Below are positions 34,104 to 45,727 of a stretch of DNA of 64,000 bases, piece by piece. This DNA comes from Galerina marginata. Its lineage: Eukaryota; Basidiomycota; Agaricomycetes; Agaricales; Galerinaceae. The DNA is taken from positions 1,426,001 to 1,490,000 of the forward strand of contig JAECYW010000002.1 of assembly GCA_023014335.1 (NCBI GenBank), given 5' to 3'. The position numbers were made by a program, and so were the translations under genes. Position 1 is the stretch's first letter; each line of letters opens with the position of its first letter. Below the pieces are notes generated by a model. The model was not told where the DNA came from. It ran no database searches and saw only the letters and a program-made list of their open reading frames with translations.

Positions 34104-35723
34104 ATGTCTTCGTCCATCCTCGGTCTTCCGCCTGTCCCTCCAGAGCTCAAAGCTGTTACTCCATACTTACAAAGGGCAGAAGAGCTCAAGAATCAAGACC
34201 CTATTGTCTCTTATTGGTGTCAGTTAATAATTGAGCGTCGATCCTCTTCGTATTGACCCTCTGAGCAGGTGCATACTATGCTGCGCAAGTCGGTATCAGT
34301 CTCAAGGCTCGTAGCGCGGCAGCTCGAGATCTTCTTTTGTCCCTGCTCGGTGCTCTGGAACACATGAAGTCGGATATCGGCGCCACCGATGCCATCGACA
34401 TTGAATCCGTCAGCTCTGCCTACGTCGAGAACTTTGCGCTAAAGGTCTTCGCAAATGCCGACAATGAAGATCGAAGTGGTCGTGCAACAAGGTGTGTAGT
34501 GATACTTTGTTGACTGCCTCTGCTTACCGATGCTGCGACAGGTCTACCGCCAAAAAGTTTCTCGCCGCTGCAAACTTTCTCGAAATTCTCAAAACTTTCC
34601 CAAAGACTGACATATCAGAATCCGTGAGTATTGTGCCTATCGATGAATGATCCCATCTCATAGTGTGTCAGAATGAAGACAAAATTCGTTATGCCAAATG
34701 GAAGGCAGCGGACATTGCCAAAGCCTATCGAGAAGGGCGTAAACCGATCCCTGGCCCTCCTGGTTGGGCAGAAGAACAGGAGGAATTAAAACGTCAACTA
34801 TCAGAAGAAGAGCCTCTTATTCCTTCGCCGCCCAATCAATTTCCTGACTTTTCATTGCCTCCACATACCATCGTCACAAGCAGTTCCCCGACTCGGTCTA
34901 CTCATATGCCCTCTTCTTCTCCGACCAAGCATTCGCCAACATCTTCTTCGCCTACAAAGATGGATCACCACCTTGGTATTGATAGAGCTAATATGGGGTG
35001 GTCGGACGCTCCTCCAGAGAGCTGGAGTACAGCTGCTACTCCAGGTACCGAAGAGCCTGGTATGTATGCTATTGGTACTCCAAGTCCTAGTACCGCTGGA
35101 TATGAACAGGAACATTACTCTCCTCCAAGGATTGGCACAGAAACTTAGGACGACGAAGCCGCGGAGTGGCAGCGGGAGTAGCTCTAATACTGTCAGCTCC
35201 AACGGCGGAAAGAATCGTACTCCGTCTTCCTCTCCTCCGAAGAGCGCCCTCAAATCAGGATCCCCGGACTCTGACAAGAAGGTACATTTCTCACCGTCGA
35301 CCGTTGGCTCTCCGCCTCCGCACCAATCCTCAGCTGGGTTCGCCGAAGGAATATCTCGGTCCTTCCAGCATATATGCACCACCTCAGGCGCCTAATTCAC
35401 CTCCAGCCGTCATCCACCCGAGCCACCCGCCAATCCCACCCTATACTTCGGTAACGTCTCCATCGTTGCAACCCTCGATTTCTCCGCCGAAAAATTATAT
35501 CTATGCACCTAATCCACCTAGCCTGGGGTCACCTACGCGTAGTACTGGCAGATATCCGTATCCCAGTGCCCCGCCACCGCCACCGCCACCCATTGAGCTT
35601 ACGCCAGGTCTCATCGGTAAGGCTCAGAAGCACTGTCGATTCGCGATCAGTGCGCTGGATTACGAAGACGCCGAACAGGCGAAGAAGGAGCTGCGAGCTG
35701 CGCTGGCTCTCCTGGGAGGATGA
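34104..35723 (+). CDS. VTA1: VTA1 / LIP5, ESCRT-III Vps4 cofactor
   Basis: Activates the AAA ATPase Vps4 and links it to ESCRT-III during multivesicular-body sorting. The N-terminal tandem MIT region starts MSSSILGLPPVPPELKAVTP, with YLQRAEELKNQDPIVSYWCAYYAAQVGI. It continues through KFLAAANFLEILKTF and RYAKWKAADIAKAYREGRKPIPGPPGW, a block typical of VTA1. A long Ser/Pro linker follows. The C-terminal Vps4-binding VTA domain is present: KAQKHCRFAISALDYEDAEQAKKELRAALALL. Introns lie at about 34211-34268, 34491-34541 and 34625-34665. Two +1 shifts fall in the linker, near 35148 (at an ACT-TAG) and between 35340 and 35395. Both conserved ends argue for a functional gene. Confidence 0.88.
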
Positions 35724-35937
35724 ATAACTCATCTACACTTTGTACTATCTATGGCTGTAAAATATCTCCTTTTTTGGTTCCATGAGCTCGCTATAATACG
35801 CAGGATACTATGGCCCAGCCTTTCATTTGGATCTCATTCCACATGCACATCATCAACCATGTTTATGTTACTATTAGGTTCACTTTGGGACGAGTGGTTA
35901 TCAAAATACAGTCGATTCATGTCCCTAAACGACCTAC

Positions 35938-38774
35938 TTATGCATCGGCACCGGCCTTTGCGGCGAGTTCTTCAAGTTCGCGAATTTTATCCCTAACAGA
36001 TCCGGCGGCAGGTGCAGCATGTAACATTAAATCAACAGAGAGCCGGCGGATAGGAGCCGCCAAAGTTGTTCTCAGATTGCCTTTGACCGACTTATATTCC
36101 TCGAGACTTTGCGTGAATGGAGGGGTTTGATCGTCTGCAGTTTCGAATGAGGGCCGAAAGGCGCTGGGTTTGAAGGACTGTTGGAGAGGATGGTCGGATA
36201 TATGCATCGATGATATCTCCGACAGAAAAGTCGCGATGTGCAGAGAATTGGCCAACGCCGTTTTTGGGAGATGCTAGTGATATTGAATCCTGCGTCGGTT
36301 GAGAATTGTTCATGCCGTTCCCATCTATGGAGCAGGTTTCGACGGAGGGTTCGACAGCGCCGCCAACGGGTTTCAAGCGGAACCGTGCAGCAAGAAGGGT
36401 CGTGTGGTCAAACTGAACAGTTCCGCTCCGTAATCTAGACGAAGCAGGTTGACATTCGTCGGATGAACACGACTTGGCCGCTCTGGATTTGAACGACGAT
36501 AGTTCTGCAACTCGGTTGCCCGACAGACCACTGGGAAATCTGCCTTCGATAGAGACATCTTGATCTTGTTGACCTTTCGAAACATGCAGTGAAGTGTGAG
36601 CGTTACCTCTTGCCGGGAAATGGTTCAGCCGCCTGAGCTGACTCTCTGCTCCCAAAAGGTACAGCCATTCGCTTTGTATTTTCCTCTTCTACGCGAGAAA
36701 TAAAATTGGACGCCGATAGTGGCATTGCTGGCAACATTTTCTCCGTGCTACTTTCGCAGGGAGATTCAGAACCAATGACCCTAGACTTTCCACTTCAGTA
36801 CTGTCTACTTTTCGAAAAATGGCTTTACCTACGGGTCTGAATTCTGCTCCGCTGAAGAAAAATACAGGTCTGCAAACCGAGGCGCGTTTTCTGCGTCCAT
36901 AGTAGCGGACAATATTATCTGCCTGAACAGCTTTGCCAGGTGTCTTCGTGAACTGAGAGATTCCCAAGACTGTCGGTCTCATCTTCGTCAGAAGTATAGT
37001 CACCGTCCAATTCGCTGCTGGCATCATCGTCTATAGCCTCGTATGTCGAAATCGAAGTGGGAATTGCACCACATGGTACCTTTTTGATTCCTAGTCTCAG
37101 TGATCTGTTCTGGAGGTGGGTCGATGGATAAGAAATTTATGATGTCCAGAGGCAACGAAACATGGACATCGGTCGAAAGGAAAGTACTCATGCTGACAGT
37201 GACATGAATGGCATAGGAAATTTCGAGGAGTTTGCCCCTTGAAATAGACAATGCATCTGCCTACAGAAACAGTAAGTTGATAAGCAAATCTTTCCAGAGA
37301 GGAGATAAAATACAGGTAATAAAATCGAGTGCGAGAAAGTTTGCATGTCGCCTGCAGCTATTCCTGACCACCAACCTTTAGGCACTTGCGTGCCCCCGTG
37401 TCCCGCCTTCTCCCATAACGAGGCTAGATTGAGCAGTCTGTTTCTTTATGGTAGATGATCGGATATCTACCCCAACATCAACCCGATCGTCCTGATCTTT
37501 GTGCTTGAAGGTGGTTGTTGACTGAATAAGCTCCAGAGACTAGACTCCTTAAAAATTTCTTCGAGTTGTTTACTACTTCGAATCTGACATAGCAAAGTTG
37601 ACCGGCGACCCAGTGCAAACGGTGCAACGACGCGGTTAGGTACACCAAGCCCTCAGAAACGGTGCACCTGGAGTGGCCGAGAAGTTGGCGCAAGAAGGAC
37701 AGAAGGATTCAGCCGAGGCCAGATGCTGCAGCCGCGATAAAAATGAGCCATAGATTTCTTGCCTGAAACAGGGTCCTTGATCCTAAGGGAACTGAAGCCC
37801 GCGTTTAGTTTATCGAAGTAGAAATGGAAGAGAACTTGGTACAGACACCATAGCGATATAACGGACAGAGACGCCAGATAGAGTAGTTGTATGCCCCTTG
37901 GGAGTTCCGTTTTCTATGGAAGCTGAGATGTAGAAGGAAAAAGGAAGCGAAGTGGATCCCTTCCTTAGGTCGCGTAAAGCCTTCGCTATCTGGCTCGGAA
38001 TCGTATAGCACTTCAAGATTAGAAGCAACGTCGGAGAGAGCAGCAGAACTGTCATAGAAAACATATCTTTCCCTCTCGCTCGCGTTACTCTCAAAACCAA
38101 TAATGCTAAGTTTATCGGCAGAAATCAAGATCGGGTGACATTTTTTTGAATGCTTCCGTACATGAATCTTGATGAGTCCTTGAAGGTGACCACCTTGAAC
38201 ACATATGTCGTTTTTAAGAGAGATATCGAGGTCCACGCGCGATTCGACGCCTTGTTTTTTCTAAAGCAAGCCCTTTTCGTTCTCCTGGACCCTGGGGGAG
38301 AAGTTTGACACCAGATTTTAAACAGCGAGTTCGCGTCGCCTAGTACAGCATTTATTTCTGACCTCCGCCAGTCGAGATTGATGTCGGCGGCGAGTCTGCT
38401 TACTTTGCCAGAAGACTCGGGATGTTTTGGGAGCTTGTCCGGCACATAAACATCAGGAAGCGAGCTTGGGGTACCTTTGCATTCAAGTGTAGGTCGGTCG
38501 ATTATGGGCAACGATGGAGAACTAGATGACGAAGCCGCCTCGAACGGTGAGGGCAGGGTGGCACTGAGGAGGGTTGAGTTATATGAAGCCACGTCAGACC
38601 TAGGTTCGAGGGTGTCGGCAGGAAACAAATCAATCCCCAACCCAGTTGCAGGACGAGCCTTCGCCTTTGCGCATAGGCGTGTTCATCGGTCACAGTAGTC
38701 GGAAAGAAAGAAAGGTAGGGCAACGGGCGGGCGAAGCGGGCCGTCATTGTTCTCCACTGCTTGCCTCCAATCAT
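35938..38774 (-). CDS. Arrestin-like protein (several frame breaks)
   Basis: Probable alpha-arrestin-type adaptor; known fungal relatives recruit Rsp5-type ubiquitin ligases to membrane transporters. The first exon encodes MTARFARPLPYLSFFP and DEHAYAQRRRLVLQ. A beta-rich domain has RVDLDISLKNDICVQGGHLQG, LIKIHVRKHSKKCHP and YVFYDSSAALSDVASNLE. The second domain has TASLHRLHWVAGQLCYVRFEV, KGWWSGIAAGDMQTFSHSI and VSLPLDIINFLSIDPPPEQ. The C-terminal third is Ser-rich, ending VRDKIRELEELAAKAGADA. Frame breaks occur near 38640, 38310, 37950 and 37380; at the last, an extra T forms TAA exactly between SA and KGWW. The start could be 38774 (MIGGKQWRT) or 38747 (MTARFARP). The arrestin assignment rests on domain pattern and is moderate. 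Confidence 0.55.
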
Positions 38775-38779
38775 CCAAC

Positions 38780-39862
38780 ATGTCCGACAAGAATGCTCGA
38801 ACTTTGACTCAACATTCCAACCGCGCGAAACCAAAGGACAGTCAAGGAAGCAAAGGTTGTGTTTAAAGGTGTTCTCGCTTCACCGTTTCGCATTCAATGG
38901 TGAGACTTCTGTCGTTACCATTCATCAGTATTTACTTACACCCATTTAGGCCATCTGTCCCACTAAACTTGCAAAATAACATCTTTGCTTATCTTAGTCA
39001 AAATTTGGAAGGTGCTTCAAAATATCACTCAGCTCGTTGTGTACTATAGTCGGAAGCGAAAGCGTGTTGCCATGGCCATTGAGAACTTACAACACAAGGA
39101 CAAGAAGACGAAGATCGGCGATATAAACGCAGAGGAATCACTAAGTTGAAGCGAACAATATTGCTGTATCGGACTTCACTGGAGGCATTGGGCAGGCTCC
39201 TCTACCTATGAGCGTCGATATAAACCTCGCCCCCGATTGCTGAGCCGCCACTCCTACTGCGTCATCTAATCTATGGTATCAACGAGGTCACGAAAAGGCT
39301 CGAGACCCAAACCGAGAACGCTCGTCGCCCAATCATTCTTACTGTTCCGGAACCATCACTGACAAGTCCAACACCCTTAAGATTCATTTTCGTTTGTCGG
39401 CCAGATGTGGACCCCGCTTTGTTGATAGACCACCTACCTCATCTCGTTGCAGCTCATAACTCTGCCAGTCAGCTTGGTGAATCTGTGAAGCTTGTCACTC
39501 TACCACGGGGATCCGAGCTTTCTTTGGCCAAAATATTGGGAATCCGAAGGGTGACTGTGCTTGCAATTGATGTGAGTAAATTCCAGAATACTTGTTACTC
39601 TTTCTGAAGACTCGCGCTTCTGCAGAAAGACTATCCGCATGATCAACAATTGACTTCAATGCTGGAGCAAGTTCCAACTATCACGGCTTCTTGGCTTTCT
39701 ACAACAAAGGCAATGCCGGCTTTGGTTGCAACCCATGTAAAACATCTTCGCACAACGGCACCTAAAGACATGAAGGCAGCGAAAGAGCTGAGGAATCAGG
39801 GGAAATCCGATGCCAAAAAGAGGAAACTCCTGCAAAAAGTTACTTTAAAGGGATCGAATTAA
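38780..39862 (+). CDS. POP3: RNase P/MRP subunit POP3 (Rpp38/L7Ae-like)
   Basis: Protein subunit of the RNase P and MRP ribonucleoproteins, which process tRNA 5' ends and pre-rRNA. It starts MSDKNARTLTQHSNRAKP; then comes VVFKGVLASPFRIQW spliced to PSVPLNLQNNIFAYLSQNLEGAS, a basic nuclear patch SRKRKRVAMA, and the L7Ae-like core PPLLLRHLIYGINEVTKRLE, FIFVCRPDVDPALLIDHLPHL and LAKILGIRRVTVLAID. The C-terminus is Lys-rich (KSDAKKRKLLQKVTLKGSN). Introns at about 38902-38950 and 39571-39624. One-base shifts near 38858 (SK to VVFKG) and 39047 (CVL to SRKRKR), with a further unresolved join at 39150-39240. Its ATG lies 5-32 bp from the divergent arrestin-like start codon. Identity is from order and motifs; moderate. 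Confidence 0.62.
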
Positions 39863-40240
39863 ACCAGTTAGACCCATTGCGAATCTCCCGCTCATTTCCA
39901 TATAACTTGACGGGATCTCATCTTGAAATTTTACTTTGATCAGCGCCCAATGATTCCAACTTTGTTGTTGAGACTTGAAGACTTGGCTAACGATTTTGGG
40001 GTTCAACAACGAAAAACCCAGTACACATTCACGGTCGATCTCGACCATGAAGCTCTATGAGATGGTAGTTTGACTTGAGTTTGGGGAAGTAAATTAGCAC
40101 AAGTCTTGGGATCTAAGATGATCCCGGAACACATGCACGTCCAGTCACACAGACACGAAAACACATGACGATATGTCACAGTGTGCCTCAATTAATTTTG
40201 AACCTGCCTCCCTCACCACAATTCATCTTGCTCGATCGCC
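39863..40240. other. Intergenic, no gene recognised
   Basis: 378 bp between two plus-strand genes, with no frame of interest. It should hold the POP3 3' end and the dCMP deaminase promoter; a pyrimidine-rich stretch precedes the start codon at 40241. Confidence 0.5.
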
Positions 40241-41777
40241 ATGTTCGTTGCCATCGTTGGAACCCGTTTCTCAGGCAAGTCTAGTATCGAAGAGTATCTA
40301 GTATCTTCCAAGGGGTTTACATCTGTACGAGTCATACAGTCGGATTCTGATGTCGGTGGATTTGAGGAAAATTTTCGAGGTGAACACCTTAGTGTCCCCT
40401 TCTTTTCTTCAGCTTAACCCCTATTTTTATAGGTCGGGGAATCAAGCCCCACCCTTCCGTCGAATCCGATACCTATTCCCAACTTTCCACCAAGGCTAAA
40501 TACTAACGGCCTCTCTAAACATCTCTCCTTCCTCTCGATGAGCCCCCTCCCTTCACCTGCACCAACTTCATTCCTTCATCGTCAAACCTTGTGTTTCTCC
40601 AATCCCACACAACTTTTGAAATACGTCACCGAAAATTGGCGTGACAACTTCGTAACTTCAGACCTCTCTACCAGGGAATTGATAGAACCTTTTATTCGAC
40701 GGCCTTTTTTTCTCCTTCTCAGCTCGGACGGCCCTCTCCTGGATAGATACAACCGTTCAAAGAGGTTCAAGGGTTTAGTCATTCATTAGCGGATAAATCA
40801 TTGCTAACTCGGACTCTAATTAGCTTTGTCGACATCTCACTGAACGACTTTATTGAGGAAGACGATCGAATTGTCTTTGGCTCTCATCCTTCGTCTGCAT
40901 CTAAAGATGGGTCACTACAGGCCTTAGCAGATCTCGTAAACATTCAAGTCGTTAACTCATTCACAACGCTTCAGGACCTACATACACACCTCGATAGGCT
41001 CAATCTATTGCACCCTGAACATCTTCGACCTAGCTGGGATGCCTATTTCATGGTTTGTCCCAAGGGCTTGGACTCTCAGTGAAAGTCGAGTGACTCAAAT
41101 TCATGTAGACTTTAGCCTCCCTTGCATCTCGTCGTTCAAATTGCATGAAACGACGCGTAGGGGCTGTTCTTGTCCGCGAGAACCGTGTGCTCGCAACTGG
41201 GTACGCTCGTTTGTCTGTAACACTCCATACTCTAGTAATTTCAACCCAAAGATATAATGGTACCGCGCGAGGCCTCACAAACTGTAACGAGGGTGGTTGT
41301 TCCCACTGTAATGGGCCTGCAAATACTCAAAACGTTCCGGAATGCCTCTGCTTGCATGCCGAAGAAAATGCATTACTCGAAGCTGGGAGGGAAAGAGTTG
41401 GGAAGGATTGTGTCTTGTATTGCAACACGTAAGGATTGTATTTTTTAAACTCCCGGAACATCATGCAGAATTCAATTTTAATAGATGTCCCTGCCTCAAG
41501 TGTACAGTCAAGATCATCCAAACAGGGGTGAAGACAGTGGTGTATAATTTGACATACAAAGTGTCAGTCTTTTGGCAATCATTTGTTGTATGCTTTTCTT
41601 TAATTGAGTATACTTGAGTATAGTGACGATGCATCCGCCTCTCTTTTCCATCAAGCTGGCGTTCAGCTTCGAAGATATGACTCCAAGTTCTTGTTGCGAC
41701 CACCTTCTGCAGAAGACGAAGGATCCTTTACTTTGGCCTCTGAAGTAGGATTTAGCGACCGTGACACTATTGTATAA
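40241..41777 (+). CDS. DCD1: Deoxycytidylate (dCMP) deaminase
   Basis: Converts dCMP to dUMP for dTTP synthesis. The N-terminal part is the P-loop-like extension of fungal Dcd1: MFVAIVGTRFSGKSSIEEYL, then YVTENWRDNFVTSDL and IRRPFFLLLSSDGPLLDRY. The C-terminal catalytic domain begins TLASLASRRSNCMKRRVGAVLV. It carries the zinc motifs HAEENALLEAG (His ligand and catalytic Glu) and, across an intron, CPCLKC (two Cys ligands). Introns at about 41050-41109, 41201-41255, 41429-41484 and 41565-41634 splice cleanly. The 40380-40540 region needs one +1 shift near 40500, and the join near 40772-40825 is uncertain. It is convergent with TTI1; the stop codons are about 20 bp apart. Confidence 0.88.
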
Positions 41778-41797
41778 CATTTATATACAGTAGAAAT

Positions 41798-44700
41798 TTA
41801 ATGTATACCTCTCAAGACTATATCAGTGTTCAGTTTTATATCCCAGTTCGCTTTCAAGAATGCCATGATAGGGTCAACCTCTTCTATCGTCGACGTTAAG
41901 GCTAACCACACAGATTCGGGGTTAAGCTTGCCAGCTTGGCTATACAGAGCAATCGCAGACTGTTGTAGTTCTTCGTGGGCCTCAGCATCCAAGAATCTCC
42001 GGAATGTTACTATAACCTCCCATTGAGACACCTCGTGCTCATGGACGCCTCGTAGAGCGCATGTCATGGTGTTGAGGATAGACCGATATAGGCGATGTGA
42101 GTGAGTATACGCTGACTCCGTTCCAACTCTTGTTTTACCACGTCGAGTGAGGGCGTTCGTGGCTTCTCCACTTTCTAGAGCGCGCAACATCAGGCGGAAC
42201 TTGGGCCAGACGTCATCCCAAATTCGCCTGAACATGAACTCTCCAACGTGCTTCCGCCAGGGCTTCAACCAGAGTGGCGGCAGCGCTTACAACGAAGGTT
42301 TCCGAGTCCCCCAAGCGATTTAAGATGAACGGCCATGCAGAATGTATGGATGGAAGAAGGGCAGATTCGGGCAAGACAGGAACCGACAGGGTGAGTAATG
42401 TCAATATTCTGGTGCGAATAGCCGGTGAATCGTGCGTCAAGAAGTACAATGACCGAGAAATAATTTGCTTGGTCAAAGCCTGGACTGGTGTTGGGGGTGG
42501 TTCATCGTCTGATACAGATTTCGCTTTGGAGAAGCCTTCTTCGCCGTCCATGGCTTCATCGGCGGTGTGCTGTTCTCCCCAAGGCTTTCTAGGAGCTGGC
42601 CCATATTCGGTGCTGTCTGCTTCGTGCAAAGTGGTTTCAAATCTGTGCGGTAGGAAAGCAAAAAAATCGGCTAACGCGATTTTAGGTGGTCCAAATGACG
42701 ATGCTATGGGTACTGTGTCCGTGTGTACTGGTCCACTTGCCCTTGCCTCGATTTCGATGACTTTGATCACCTCCATCAGTACTTCAATGAGACCATCCAC
42801 AATCAGACCGTATCCGTGGTACTGGTCCAGGCGGTCAAAACATTCTTCAACAACGTCTCCGGCCTTCTCCACCACGTCGGCTCCTACCAAACGAATCATA
42901 ATCCCCAAGACCTTGGTTGCATCAATGTCAAGCCACCGCTGCGTCAATCGGCGAGACACAGAGTCGAGAACGTAGTCGAAGTTGGAGAGGAGGAGATTGG
43001 CCGGTGACGCGTATGACTGTGGCAACGGTAATGAAATTCAGAGTGGCGAGGGCAGTCGAGGAAAGAAATGATACGGGAGATACAAGTGAGTGGAGGACAG
43101 GGTACAGAGTGTGGATGAACAAACGGGAGAAACGGGCTTGTTCGATACCTGCTGTTATAGCAATGAGTTGCAGGGAAAGAGCTCGATGGACAATCGGTTG
43201 ATGTTTTTTCTTCGTCCTCTTGCGTTCGGAGGGGTTCGTAATCTTGAGAGTCTCGTGTAGTGGGATAATTCCTTTCTGATGTTGCACTAAGATTGGGTTT
43301 TCTTCCTCCCTGGCTTGTGCAGTATCAGCATCCCAGCTGTCATCGGGTCGGTCCCAGGTCTCAGCAATGTCCTTCGCTAAAATACGCACTTCCTTTCCCA
43401 AACGCTTGCTAATCCGACTGGCAGAAATGGTGGCTGCCCGTTCATCAGAAAGCGAGATTTGCGCGATCCCTTCCAACAACCTGCATGCACACCAAAGGGC
43501 AGCGACTGACGTCGAACTGGTCCCTGAGGTCCCTACGCCGATGAACCAGTCTACTGCATACAGGCAAGAATCGACTCCCGCTGCGCCCAAGGCGTGGAAC
43601 ATAGTTTTCAATGCATCAGCGAGTTTCATGGGAGGAAATGTTGCTGAAGATCAACTCTGGAAAAGCTACCCAATTGGGTGTCTCTGGATCACTTTCGAGG
43701 GCCAACTGCGCACTTGACGTGTGCGTCACAACAACAGGAGGTTCCACAACCTCAAGAACCGACAATAGACTCCAACCCCACTTCTCAATTCCTCCCGTCG
43801 GTCCTAGAAGTTTGCCTATTCCCTTCGCAATGATAGGGATTGATTCAGCGGAATCGCTCTGGATCCAATATAACAAACGGCTGTTATCAAACCAGCTGCA
43901 TGGGTGACCCGCGCATCTGCTTGCGTAGCCAGTAGACGAGGGAGGGCTGATAGGTTATCTCCAAGATTGGCCATGACCGTACGTTGCAAAAGAATTTGTG
44001 CATCGGAGCACACAGTTAAAAGCTCTGTCAAAAATCGACGAGCCTCCGATGAAACTGAAGAGTAATCAGAAAGTGAGAGAGACAAGAGAAACGATAGGAG
44101 TAGTGGTTGGGTAAGCGGAAGCGTCAACGCTGTTGAGCGAATTAGAGCCGCAGAGAAATTTGCTAGACCGTGGAGAGCAGAGGGTGTTGGATGCGATAAC
44201 AGAGAAGATATAGAGTTGATCGCTATATGTAATTGTGTGGAGGTACCACGAAGCCATGATTCTGTCCTTTGAACACCGTAAGGTCTTTCGTTCTCCGACG
44301 ATGGACGTTGTGTAGAGGGTGTTGGGTTAACAAAATCTTCAAGGTTGTCCACACGGCGGATAGCTCCAGCTTTTAAACACGCTTCATCCCCAATTGCTTT
44401 TATGACAGCGATTTGCATCACCTCAAGACCTCGAGCAACGATCTCTCCATTTGCCCAACCCTTTCCTTGAGGTAACCCAAGGCATATTTTGGTCATCGTG
44501 CTAACGACACCAGGCAAAACCGAGGGAATCAAACTGTTTGGAAGGTATAAATCTATCAAGAGATACGCGGTTTCCAGGGATGCGCGTTGAAGAGGGAGAT
44601 GTGATGATGAAACAGAAACCATAGCGGAATCTAAGGTCTGGCCAACGATAGGGATGAATCGGGCATTTTGGGTGTGTTCTTGAAATTTGGCCAATCGCTC

Positions 44701-45254
44701 TTCGGCTTTGCCAGGAACAAAAGACCTCTTCTCGGCGTCATCCAGTGCTCGGGGACGCATTAAAGCAAGCAGGCAGCGAGTAGCCGCCTCTTTGGTCTCG
44801 TCATCGCGCCTCTGTACTTTGCTGTTCGATTTTTCGTCTAATCCACCGATAACGGCACTGCAAAGCATAAAAACCTGCTCCCAGATCTTGATGTCGCAGG
44901 ACCACCACCAACTTTCGAGGAGGAACCTCAGCACAACGAGGATCTTCTCTAGAATCTGGTTAGGTATTTCAGCAGAGGAGTTGCGTTGGAGGATTGTCGA
45001 CAGTGGGAGGAATACATATGAGATAAGATTTGAAGTTAGATTTTCTGGAGGTATCTCACTCAAAGTTTTGATGAGTTCTGCGAGGAGGGCTGATGTAGCC
45101 GCGTTAGACGCAGGTGTCAGACGCGACGCGCCTAATAGCGGGACGCACGCCGCTTTGAGCTGCAGAGGAGTTAGGAGAACTGTTTGGACATGTGCAGGCG
45201 AGTCCAACCTACCCTCTTAAAATCATCATTAACGCCGGAGTCTTGGGTGGCCAT
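41798..45254 (-). CDS. TTI1: TTI1, TEL2-interacting HEAT-repeat protein (frame breaks)
   Basis: Part of the TTT (Tel2-Tti1-Tti2) co-chaperone complex that stabilises PIKK kinases such as Tor, Tel1 and Mec1. The first exon gives MATQDSGVNDDFKR and splices (intron about 45159-45212) to LKAACVPLLGASRLTPAS, the expected N-terminal block. The rest is alpha-helical HEAT-type sequence, with family-like blocks LLGPTGGIEKWGWSLLSVLE, ANLLLSNFDYVLDSVSRRLT, GDSETFVVSAAATLVEAL and FMFRRIWDDVWPKFRLML. It ends GIH before the stop at 41798. At least four one-base shifts occur: near 43890, 43630, 43015 and 42240 (LAE to HVGEF). Elsewhere the frame is open for up to 463 codons. Identity is by overall pattern and good local matches. 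Confidence 0.75.
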
Positions 45255-45727
45255 TTTGAATGCGAAGACTATGGCAGTAGAAAATCATTCGTAAGACGTC
45301 AATTCCTGACCAACTTGGTAGTTTGCGAGACTGGACCATGCAATCCTATGATGTCGTCGTCATGTGACACATTCCAGCGTCTATTTTAGTAATTTGCAAT
45401 TTTTCCTTTGACTGCTGACTCTCGAATTTGAAAGAGATGTGCAGCAGGCCATCGGATAAAGCAGCTGCCAGTATTCGCCGAGCAACACATGGAAGAGCAG
45501 GCGCCGAGGGTCACCCAGAATGGGATCCTTCCGTGTTGTCGTGTGTTTCCGTAAAACATCCATTTCAAGTCTTTCCCGATCGAATCATAATTTATCTTGC
45601 AAGTGGTGGCTTTTTTTTTCTTGCCCGGTCAAACTCACATCTCTTCTTGCCTTAGGTCGCCACTACGACATCCACGGACACTACATTGAAGGACAGCACC
45701 ATCACAGTACCCGAGAACATACCATAA
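45255..45727. promoter_or_regulatory. Divergent upstream region, TTI1 / ADC synthase
   Basis: 473 bp between the two start codons. It contains the 9-mer TCATGTGAC at 45360-45368, also present in the RSC9/ARMH3 divergent promoter at 56602-56610, and a T-run at 45611-45620. No TATA box is obvious. Regulatory role inferred from position and shared word. Confidence 0.4.

Noticed and set aside
43644..43669. 26-base GT-AG segment in TTI1 as an intron
   Set aside because: Too short for a fungal spliceosomal intron, and other breaks in the same gene have no such segment.
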